Below are positions 27,542 to 32,920 of a DNA stretch of 32,920 nucleotides, piece after piece (within the stretch, counting starts at the first letter, position 1; each line of letters starts with the position of its first letter). The DNA lies in the NCBI GenBank assembly GCA_025356435.1, contig JANXSY010000075.1:1-32920 (forward strand), read 5' to 3'. The translations under genes and the position numbers were made by a program. This DNA is from Isosphaeraceae bacterium. GTDB taxonomy: Bacteria > Planctomycetota > Planctomycetia > Isosphaerales > Isosphaeraceae. A model generated the notes under the pieces. The model was not told the DNA's origin, ran no database searches, and saw only the letters and a program-made list of their open reading frames with translations.

Positions 27542-28189
27542 TTAGACCGCGTCGGCCAGCTTGCGGGTCTTGCGGCGAAGATAGGGAGCGAGCATGAGCA
27601 GACCGCCGACACCCATCAGAGCGATTGTCGTCGGCTCGGGCACGGCCGGGCTGACCAGCGAGACGCTGAAGTCGTTCTTGCTGTCGGGCGGGGTGCCCGG
27701 CGGGGTGTAGGGGTCAAGCCTGACCGAGATCACCCGACCGTCGAGGATAATCGTGGCGGGCGAGAGTACGGGGCCTCCCGTGTAGATGTTGTTGATCGTT
27801 GAACCGTTCGACGCCAAGAAACCGGCAATCGTCCCGGTGATGCCGGTGAGGGTCGCTGTCGTGCCGGTGCCGACGTGGGTGAACGTCAGCGTGTAGTTGT
27901 AGCCGATGTTGAAGGCGTCACTGCTACCCGCGGGGGTCGTGCTGGAGACCGACGTCGTCCCGTAGGTGACGTGGATCGGGCTTCCCACCGACGTGAGGTC
28001 GATGTCACCGGGCTGGTCGGTGAATGACGAGAGAGTGACGGTGCTGCCGCCGACCGTGGTGGCGTTGGGGATCGGCGAATTTATGGTCTCTGTAACCTGC
28101 ACGAGGAAGATGGCCTTGGCCTCTCCCGCGAACAACCCCAAGGCCACAAACCCTGCCGCCAAGCTCAATCTAGTGCCGAGACGAATCAT
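27542..28189 (-). CDS. PEP-CTERM sorted exported protein (copy 1)
   Basis: A 215-residue secreted protein. A signal peptide (LSLAAGFVALGLFAGEAKA, cleavage after AKA) is followed by a Thr/Ser/Gly-rich beta-type domain of about 160 residues with the blocks GSTVTLSSF, NIGYNYTLTFTHVG and PPGTPPDSKNDFSVSL. The C-terminus is a sorting signal: VPEPTTIALMGVGGLLM, a hydrophobic helix, and a basic YLRRKTRK tail. Exosortase would cleave near PEP and deliver the protein to the surface or matrix; no exosortase gene lies in the window. The ribosome site GGAG is 9 nt before the ATG. Copy 2, 957 bp upstream in the transcription direction, is very similar. Confidence 0.88.
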   Translation of the reverse strand: MIRLGTRLSLAAGFVALGLFAGEAKAIFLVQVTETINSPIPNATTVGGSTVTLSSFTDQPGDIDLTSVGSPIHVTYGTTSVSSTTPAGSSDAFNIGYNYTLTFTHVGTGTTATLTGITGTIAGFLASNGSTINNIYTGGPVLSPATIILDGRVISVRLDPYTPPGTPPDSKNDFSVSLVSPAVPEPTTIALMGVGGLLMLAPYLRRKTRKLADAV

Positions 28190-28423
28190 TCGGAAACTCC
28201 TCTCCCTCAGTAGATGTCAGTCTAGTCGCCCGTGTCGGATCGCCGATCACGGCAGACCCCCTATCCTCGGGGGTCCTCCATGCGATTCCCCGCTCGACCA
28301 GATCGGTTGACCTGTCGATCATCCATGACAATCGCTCATCCAAGCACATGGGATGCCGTGTTAGTGACAAAGTCCGCAAAATCGCGGTCCTCGTCATTAT
28401 TGCTAATTTGTATGAGAGAAGAT
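28190..28423 (-). promoter_or_regulatory. Leader and promoter region of PEP-CTERM copy 1
   Basis: The first ~130 bp upstream of the start are nearly identical to the leader of copy 2. They contain CGGATCGCCGAT (28236-28247), followed by a hairpin GACCCCC-7nt-GGGGGTC. The same 12-bp word occurs ahead of copies 2 and 3. The conserved position suggests a shared regulatory element or a structured leader. I cannot name the regulator. Confidence 0.5.
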
Positions 28424-28449
28424 ACCCCGATGCGATATTGCATCGGGGT
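28424..28449 (-). terminator. Hairpin terminator of PEP-CTERM copy 2
   Basis: ACCCCGATGC (28424-28433) and GCATCGGGGT (28440-28449) form a perfect 10-bp stem with a 6-nt loop, 29 bp past the stop codon. On the minus strand the following bases (ATCTTCTCTC) are T-rich but not a pure run. Confidence 0.75.
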
Positions 28450-28477
28450 GCCTAGATTTCGATCAGAGGTGCCTCGA

Positions 28478-29146
28478 TCAGCTAAGGTCGGCGGTCGCCT
28501 TGCGACGGCGAAGCCGGGAGGCGATCAGTAGCAGGCCGCCGACGCCCATGAGAGCCATCGTCGTCGGCTCGGGGACCGTCGGGGGAACCTGGGGTGTCGA
28601 ATTCGGACTGAACAACGCGACGCTGAAGTCTGCATTGGTGTCGGGCGGGGTGCCCGGCGGGGTGTAGGGGTCGAGCCTGACCGAGATCACCCGACCATCG
28701 AGGATGATCGTGGCGGGCAAAGTCACGGGGCCACCCGTGTAGGTGTTGTTCAGCGTCGAGCCATTCGACGCCACGTTGCCTGAAATCGTCCCAGTGACGC
28801 CGGTAAGGGTCGCCGTCGAGCCGGTGCCGACGTGGGTGAACGTCAGCGTATAGTTGTAGCCAATGTTGAAGGCGTCACTGCTGCCCACGGGGGTCGTGCT
28901 CGTGACAGACGTCGCCCCATAGGTCAAGTGGATCGGGCTTCCCACCGCCGTGAGGTCGACATCACCGGGCTGGGAAATGAACGACGATAGAGTGACGGTG
29001 CTGCCGCCGACCGTGGTGGCTTTGGGGATCGGCGCATTTATGGTCTCTGTAACCTGAACGAGGAAGACGGCCTTTGCCTCTCCCGCGAACAACCCCAAGG
29101 CAACGAACCCTGCCGCCAAGCTCAATCTAGTGCCGAGATGAATCAT
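28478..29146 (-). CDS. PEP-CTERM sorted exported protein (copy 2)
   Basis: A 222-residue close paralogue of copy 1 with the same signal peptide and domain blocks. It has a short insert (FSPNSTPQVPPT) before the sorting signal VPEPTTMALMGVGGLLL and a basic RLRRRKATADLS end. The start at 29146 follows AGGGAGAGGAG. An in-frame TTG at 29167 sits in that ribosome site and is rejected. Similarity to copy 1 extends through the leader, showing a tandem duplication of a ~0.95-kb unit. Confidence 0.88.
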   Translation of the reverse strand: MIHLGTRLSLAAGFVALGLFAGEAKAVFLVQVTETINAPIPKATTVGGSTVTLSSFISQPGDVDLTAVGSPIHLTYGATSVTSTTPVGSSDAFNIGYNYTLTFTHVGTGSTATLTGVTGTISGNVASNGSTLNNTYTGGPVTLPATIILDGRVISVRLDPYTPPGTPPDTNADFSVALFSPNSTPQVPPTVPEPTTMALMGVGGLLLIASRLRRRKATADLS

Positions 29147-29192
29147 TCGGAAACTCCTCTCCCTCAATAGATGTCCATCGAGTCGCCCGTGT

Positions 29193-29204
29193 CGGATCGC
29201 CGAT
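29193..29204 (-). promoter_or_regulatory. Shared 12-bp leader motif of PEP-CTERM copy 2
   Basis: CGGATCGCCGAT occurs 46 bp ahead of the copy 2 start codon, the same distance as at copy 1 (28236-28247). Copy 3 has it 27 bp ahead. It is the only block conserved across all three otherwise different leaders besides the ribosome site. Confidence 0.5.
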
Positions 29205-29383
29205 CACGGCAGACCCCCTATTCTCGGGGGCCTTCCATGCGTTTCTCTTCCCGACCCAGGTCGAACAACCCGGGCATCTTCCCTGACAGGCCATCCTACT
29301 AGCATATAAAATGCCGAAAGTGCGAGAATTCTCTCTCGAAAGAGTCCTACGCGTCAATATGATCTTGTCTGCGCATGAAGAAG

Positions 29384-29420
29384 CCCCGGCGCGACGTCTC
29401 TTCTCGACGTCACGCCGGGG
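29384..29420 (-). terminator. Relict hairpin terminator of the decayed PEP-CTERM copy
   Basis: CCCCGGCGCGACGT (29384-29397) pairs with ACGTCACGCCGGGG (29407-29420) with one mismatch. It is 28 bp beyond the stop of the remnant gene. It is the diverged sister of the perfect hairpin at 29597-29630. Confidence 0.6.
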
Positions 29421-29447
29421 TGGTGAGGGTTTGGTATGGGGCCTCGA

Positions 29448-29504
29448 TCAGCTGAGATCGGCGGTCATTTTGCGACAACGGATGAGGGGTGTGGTGAGCA
29501 GTAG
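29448..29504 (-). pseudogene. 3' remnant of a fourth PEP-CTERM gene
   Basis: The minus strand encodes LLLTTPLIRCRKMTADLS and a stop, matching the ending LLLIAPRIRRRKATADLG of copy 3 and the similar end of copy 2. Upstream of 29504 the similarity stops, so the body of the gene is gone. It lies in unit 1 of the direct duplication. The arrangement is best explained by a duplication followed by loss of the gene body, or by a duplication that took only the 3' end of copy 3. Confidence 0.75.
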
Positions 29505-29596
29505 ATTGCTTATCATATAAAAATGCCGAAATTGCGGAAGTTCGCGTTCGGTAAGAGACCTGTCCGTAAATGGGTCTTTTTATGCGCATGGAAAAA

Positions 29597-29630
29597 CCCC
29601 GGCGTGACGTTTCTCAACGTCACGCCGGGG
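29597..29630 (-). terminator. Perfect hairpin terminator of PEP-CTERM copy 3
   Basis: A perfect 15-bp stem (29597-29611 with 29616-29630) has a 4-nt loop. Five Ts follow on the minus strand (29592-29596). It begins 33 bp past the stop codon. Confidence 0.88.
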
Positions 29631-29662
29631 TGTCGGGGATTCGGTATAGGGGGGGGCCTCGA

Positions 29663-30337
29663 TCAGCCGAGGTCGGCGGTCGCCTTACGGCGGCGGATTC
29701 GGGGGGCGATCAGCAGCAGGCCGCCGAGACCCATCAACGCCATCGTCGTCGGCTCGGGGACGGTGAAGATCGCCGGGTCGATGGGGTCGATCAGCGACAC
29801 GCTGAAGTTCCGCCGGAAGCTCGGCGGAGTGCCGGGCGGGGTCCAGTCGTCGAGCCTGACGGAGACCGAGACGCCGTCAACCTTGACGACCGTCGCCGCG
29901 TTGATCGGCCCGCCGGTGTAGATGTTGTCGAGCGTCGAACCACGCGCCGTGAGGTTGCCGACGATCTGCCCCGAGACGTTGACCGTGGCCATGCCGCCGA
30001 CCGGCTCACCATCAAGGATGTGCGCGAGTGTAAGTGTCCAGCCATAATTCAGGTTGACCGCGTCAACACTGCTCGTATTCGAGCTGGTCGTCGATGTGGT
30101 GCCGAAGGTCACGTGAATCGGGCTGATCGTGCCGCCGAGGTCGATGTCTGACGGCGCACCTTTGTACGTCGCGAGCGTGACGGTGCTCTGGCCGATAACC
30201 GATGTGACGGAGTCTGGGTTCGGCCCATTGAGGGTCGCCGTTACCTGGACGAGGAACGCAGCGCGTGCCTCGCTGTGGAACATCCCGAGGGCGATGATCG
30301 CCGCCGCCGAAAACAGCATCTTGCCGTGTCGCATCAT
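29663..30337 (-). CDS. PEP-CTERM sorted exported protein (copy 3)
   Basis: A 224-residue, more distant paralogue of copies 1 and 2. The signal peptide MLFSAAAIIALGMFHSEARA leads into AFLVQVTATLNGPN, and the shared blocks GQSTVTLATY, SIHVTFGTTS-like, NIYTGGPI and PPGTPPSFRRNFSVSL follow. The sorting tail is VPEPTTMALMGLGGLLL plus RIRRRKATADLG. The start at 30337 follows AAAGGAG by 9 nt. The frame is open far upstream to 30727, but those ~130 residues lack any protein-like pattern and cover the leader. It is the oldest member of the cluster by divergence. Confidence 0.87.
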   Translation of the reverse strand: MMRHGKMLFSAAAIIALGMFHSEARAAFLVQVTATLNGPNPDSVTSVIGQSTVTLATYKGAPSDIDLGGTISPIHVTFGTTSTTSSNTSSVDAVNLNYGWTLTLAHILDGEPVGGMATVNVSGQIVGNLTARGSTLDNIYTGGPINAATVVKVDGVSVSVRLDDWTPPGTPPSFRRNFSVSLIDPIDPAIFTVPEPTTMALMGLGGLLLIAPRIRRRKATADLG

Positions 30338-31013
30338 GCTAAGAAACTCCTTTTCTCTTCGTTGCGGATCGCCGATGGTCCGGGGTCGACCCCGCGGCGA
30401 CTGATCTTCCGCCCTGCAACGACCCTCGACACGCTCCGACATCGCCCCGGTTCGTCTCCCGGAGGCTCGCGGCTCGATTCCTTTCGAGGACGCTGGGGGC
30501 TTCTTCGCGAAGCGATCGACCCCGTTTCGGCGTGAGCCTACCCGATCGTCGCTCGGAGTCCAAGGCCGATTCGTGACGAACATGAAGAATCGGACATGCC
30601 TGTCGTCCGTGACGATGTCACAGGGACAATCTCGACCGAAGATCGCCACGATTCGTCGCGAGCGGCCTTGCCCGACGCGATGGGCGACAGCGGGTCGATC
30701 CCACTCCCAAGGGGCGGAAGAACGCACGTCTGGTCCGCGCCCCCAACGACGAAAATCGATTCCAAACGCCTCTCAGACTCCAACACGCATCAGCCCTCTT
30801 TTTCACTTGTTTTCGGCCCTGACCGCTTCCAGACCGGCCATCCGGCGTATGTTTGTCGCTTCTCTTCTAAGGACCGCGGACGCTTGGGAATGTCATTTTT
30901 GTCATTTTCTAGAAGAACGTCCTTGCTTCAATCCGATTGTTGTCATAGCGTGAAGCTCTCGGCCCTGTCTAGCACGGGTTGAACCACGTCTCATCTCGTT
31001 GGAGTCGTCCACC
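30338..31013. other. Divergent intergenic region between PEP-CTERM copy 3 and the lipoprotein gene
   Basis: About 675 bp, with a leader motif CGGATCGCCGAT at 30365-30376 and a nearby GGGGTCGACCCC palindrome on the copy 3 side. The remainder has no gene with recognisable features. An AT-rich patch near 30890-30915 (TGTCATTTTTGTCATTTTCT) could be part of the promoter for the lipoprotein/DUF1559 side. Confidence 0.45.
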
Positions 31014-31232
31014 ATGTCTGCGGTGCAATCACGCGTCGTTCGTCGTTCGTCCCGCCTGGGAATCCTCGCCCTGTTCGCCTCGGTCGCGCTGGTCGGTTGC
31101 GACGACGGCAACAAGACGGGGTCCCAGGCGAAGCCGGATACCGCCCAGGAAGTCAAGGCGAACACCAACATGTCCGACTTCATGGCCACTCAGAAGGGAG
31201 CAACCAAGGCGGCCACCGCCCCGGCGAAGTAA
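31014..31232 (+). CDS. Small lipoprotein of unknown function
   Basis: A 72-residue protein. A basic start and hydrophobic helix ([15 protein letters not shown]) end in a lipobox with the lipidated cysteine at residue 29. The remaining ~43 residues are polar and Lys/Ala/Thr-rich, with no fold recognised. ATG 31014 has GGAG 9 nt upstream; an in-frame ATG at 30999 is less well placed. It lies 136 bp ahead of the DUF1559 gene on the same strand, so the two may be co-transcribed. Small lipoproteins next to DUF1559 genes are a familiar planctomycete arrangement (recalled, not checked). Confidence 0.75.
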   Translation: MSAVQSRVVRRSSRLGILALFASVALVGCDDGNKTGSQAKPDTAQEVKANTNMSDFMATQKGATKAATAPAK

Positions 31233-31368
31233 TCCCCAGCCGATCGCTGATCGGCCCCGCATTGCCCTAGGATCAAATCTCGTCCCCCCCCCCAAAAATC
31301 GTCGTGTCTCGCGTCGCCACCCCTATGATAGAGAGGTGGTCGCATCGTCGGCCACATGGGAGAATTGT

Positions 31369-32421
31369 ATGAAAACTCGTTCGCGACAGGGATTCACGCT
31401 CATCGAGCTGCTTGTGGTCATCGCCATCATTGCCGTGCTGATCGCGCTTCTGCTGCCGGCCGTCCAGGCCGCCCGCGAGGCCGCCAGGCGGTCGCAATGC
31501 ATCAACAACCTGAAGCAGCTCGGGCTGGCGATGCACAATTATCACTCCACAAACGACCGGTTCCCGCTCGGGTCGTCGCAAGCCCCGTATGACCTCTCGG
31601 GCAACACCACCGGCTTCCCCGGCTGGGACGACTGGAGCGCCCAGGCGTGCATGCTCAACTTCATGGAGCAGAACGCCATTTATAACTCGATCAACTTCAG
31701 TTTCGCCGTTGCCTGGGGCGGCCAGCCCAGCGCCAAAATCAATTCGACGGCCTATAATACCAAGGTCAGTACATTCCTCTGCCCGTCCGACGGCAACGCG
31801 GGCAATGTAAACATCAACAGCTATCACGCCAGCCTTGGCACGTCGACCTACAATTGCTGCAACAACCCCGGCGCGGTCCAGACCACCGGCGTCTTCGGCT
31901 ACGCCCGAGGCAGCGGTATCCGCGACATCATCGACGGCACCTCGAACACGATCGCCTACTCTGAGGGGATCGTCGGCGCGAGTAACGGCTCGCTCCTCGG
32001 CCGATCGACGGGCAACGTCAGCAGCAGCGGGGCCGCGAACCAGGCGGACATCAGCCGGATGCCCAGCAACAACGGCATGGCGCTCGTTCAGGCCGACATA
32101 TTGACTTGCAACAACGCCGCGAAGACCAGCTACGGCACCGGCCGGGGCAACCACTGGGGTGCCGGCGCGATGGGATACTCGATGTTCAACACCGTGATCC
32201 CGCCCAACTACACCACCACCTGGAGCGCCTGCCGGATGGACTGCTGCCCGCAGGCCGAGCACGCGCACTATCAGGTTGCCAACAGCTTCCACTCCGGCGG
32301 CGTCAACGCCCTGATGGCTGACGGCAGCGTCAAGTTCATCAAGAGCTCGATCAGTTGGATGACGTGGTGGTCCCTCGGCACCATCGCCAACGGCGAAGTC
32401 ATCTCCTCCGACGCCTATTAA
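31369..32421 (+). CDS. DUF1559 pseudopilin-like protein
   Basis: A 350-residue protein of the family greatly expanded in planctomycetes. The type IV prepilin-like leader ends RQG, followed by [20 protein letters not shown] (with the E5-like Glu), which would be cut by prepilin peptidase at G8. [20 protein letters not shown] is the standard DUF1559 block. The C-terminus carries the H-X9-DG motif ([12 protein letters not shown]). The middle part has several Cys ([18 protein letters not shown]), possible disulfides in an exported protein. The start at 31369 has GGGAGA 5 nt upstream; the open frame back to 30979 only overlaps the lipoprotein gene and is not used. The role is unknown; pseudopilus-like assembly is inferred from the leader. 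Confidence 0.93.
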   Translation: MKTRSRQGFTLIELLVVIAIIAVLIALLLPAVQAAREAARRSQCINNLKQLGLAMHNYHSTNDRFPLGSSQAPYDLSGNTTGFPGWDDWSAQACMLNFMEQNAIYNSINFSFAVAWGGQPSAKINSTAYNTKVSTFLCPSDGNAGNVNINSYHASLGTSTYNCCNNPGAVQTTGVFGYARGSGIRDIIDGTSNTIAYSEGIVGASNGSLLGRSTGNVSSSGAANQADISRMPSNNGMALVQADILTCNNAAKTSYGTGRGNHWGAGAMGYSMFNTVIPPNYTTTWSACRMDCCPQAEHAHYQVANSFHSGGVNALMADGSVKFIKSSISWMTWWSLGTIANGEVISSDAY

Positions 32422-32741
32422 TCGCGACCGACATCCCCCTGCCCTCTCCCCGGCCCCGCCCGTCAGACTCCTTGACGGGCGGGGCCTTTTTTGTTGCCCA
32501 CCCATTTCCGGTAGGAACCGAAAGCGCGATCAAGGCCAACGTATCGACAGCTCCCCCACAAGGGAGGACGGGACCAGATGTCGTTTTCCGGCAGATGGTT
32601 ACGCTCCAGGTCTCATGAAATCTCACCGATACGACACGATTCGCGGGACGCCCCTCCTCGATTTCCCGATGGTGTCTGGTGTACGGGCCACGACGGCGGC
32701 CCCGCGCCCTTGATTAGCACCATGAATCCGAGGCCAGTCCC
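32422..32741. other. Intergenic region after the DUF1559 gene
   Basis: About 320 bp, with the strong terminator at its start. The remaining ~250 bp has no other structure that I can support. Confidence 0.5.
32452..32492 (+). terminator. Strong intrinsic terminator of the DUF1559 gene
   Basis: GGCCCCGCCCGTCA (32452-32465) and TGACGGGCGGGGCC (32473-32486) form a perfect 14-bp stem with a 7-nt loop. Six Ts follow (32487-32492). Confidence 0.93.
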
Positions 32742-32920
32742 ATGTCCGAATGCTCGCAAGCCAAGATCGACGCCAACCGCCTCAACGCCCAGAAGTCAAC
32801 CGGCCCCCGCACCGCCGATGGCAAGGCGATCGCCAGCGCAAACTCTCTGAAGCACGGATTTTGCGCCGCGACCGCTCCCGTCCCGGGCGAAGATCCCCAG
32901 ATCCTCGTCGATCGCAATGA
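32742..32920 (+). CDS. N-terminus of a NAQKSTGPRT-type conserved protein (cut by window edge)
   Basis: An ATG at 32742 with GAGG 8 nt upstream opens a frame that runs off the end of the window. Its first residues, ANRLNAQKSTGPRTADGKAI and ANSLKHGF, match a recurrent N-terminal pattern (N-A-x-K-S-T-G-P-R/K-T-x-x-G-K...N-x-x-K-H-G) of hypothetical proteins in planctomycetes, acidobacteria and related soil bacteria. No function is assigned to them. The GED-like segment that follows (VPGEDPQ) also fits. The gene has only 59 codons in view. Confidence 0.7.
   Translation, partial: MSECSQAKIDANRLNAQKSTGPRTADGKAIASANSLKHGFCAATAPVPGEDPQILVDRN

Larger units (their letters stand above)
29147..29447 (-). 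other. Leader of PEP-CTERM copy 2 and duplicated flank
   Basis: The leader carries CGGATCGCCGAT (29193-29204) and a GACCCCC hairpin, as in copy 1. From 29303 the sequence is the first unit of a ~213-bp direct duplication whose second unit starts near 29514. The unit includes a hairpin terminator and the end of a PEP-CTERM gene. No further gene is present. Confidence 0.6.
29303..29719. repeat. Direct tandem duplication of ~213 bp
   Basis: Unit 1 (from CATATAAAATGCCGAA at 29303) and unit 2 (from CATATAAAAATGCCGAA at 29514) align throughout with moderate divergence. Both have a GC-rich hairpin (29384 and 29597) and the 3' end of a PEP-CTERM gene (stops at 29448 and 29663). The offsets are a constant 211-215 bp. 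Confidence 0.8.

Noticed and set aside
30338-30727. 130-residue N-terminal extension of PEP-CTERM copy 3
   Set aside because: It would place the signal peptide inside the protein; the AAAGGAG site and signal peptide support the start at 30337.
31273-32505. 410-codon minus-strand open frame opposite the DUF1559 gene
   Set aside because: Antisense to a well-supported gene and running through its terminator; composition is the usual Val/Gly/Arg shadow of a GC-rich gene.

Overview
The window looks like chromosomal DNA from a high-GC planctomycete, most likely of the Isosphaeraceae/Singulisphaera type. The evidence is a DUF1559 pseudopilin-like protein with the H-X9-DG ending, a cluster of PEP-CTERM proteins, an ECF sigma/zinc anti-sigma pair, many small double-cysteine and membrane proteins of unknown function, a DciA (DUF721)-gyrB pair, and long strongly GC3-biased genes with spurious antisense ORFs. 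The lineage is inferred from gene content, not from a marker-gene comparison.

Layout. 1-1.6 kb: the 3' end of a probable transposase, then an ECF sigma factor and its overlapping anti-sigma factor (minus strand). 1.65-6.4 kb: a tandem-GNAT acetyltransferase (plus), then a caspase-like peptidase, a zinc-ribbon membrane protein and a DUF350 membrane protein (minus). 6.6-7.4 kb: phoU (minus). 7.8-12.2 kb: two paralogous membrane-anchored von Willebrand A proteins in tandem (plus). 12.3-14.2 kb: a decayed restriction-modification locus: an N6-adenine methyltransferase gene with an in-frame TAG, overlapping a restriction endonuclease gene of which only about 37 codons remain. 14.1-16.3 kb: a membrane-anchored NTF2-like protein (minus), a small membrane protein gene split by an in-frame TGA (plus), and an unrecognised six-helix membrane protein with one glutamate in each helix (minus). 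16.5-18.3 kb: exported msrA and a DUF3494 ice-binding protein (plus), the latter flanked by diverged inverted copies of a ~110-bp sequence. 18.3-19.2 kb: a gene-free, repeat-rich tract that includes a ~300-bp segment bounded by a perfect 16-bp inverted repeat. 19.2-27.2 kb: dciA-gyrB and a large SWIM/SNF2 helicase with a repetitive disordered N-terminal third. 27.5-30.3 kb: three paralogous PEP-CTERM proteins (minus) formed by tandem duplication, plus the 3' remnant of a fourth copy, each with a strong hairpin terminator and a shared leader motif. 31.0-32.4 kb: a small lipoprotein and a DUF1559 protein. 32.7 kb-end: the start of a protein of the NAQKSTGPRT type.

Genes that plausibly act together are: sigma with anti-sigma (stress-responsive transcription); the two vWA proteins (a cell-envelope assembly); dciA and gyrB (replication); and the PEP-CTERM set (exported, sorted by an exosortase not present here). 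The caspase, zinc-ribbon and DUF350 genes lie in one direction and could be a functional cluster, but a hairpin separates the caspase from the other two. The strongest candidates for something undescribed are the caspase with its unassigned C-terminal half, the six-glutamate membrane protein, the paired vWA proteins, and the ice-binding gene in its inverted-repeat context. No complete novel system can be proven from this sequence alone.
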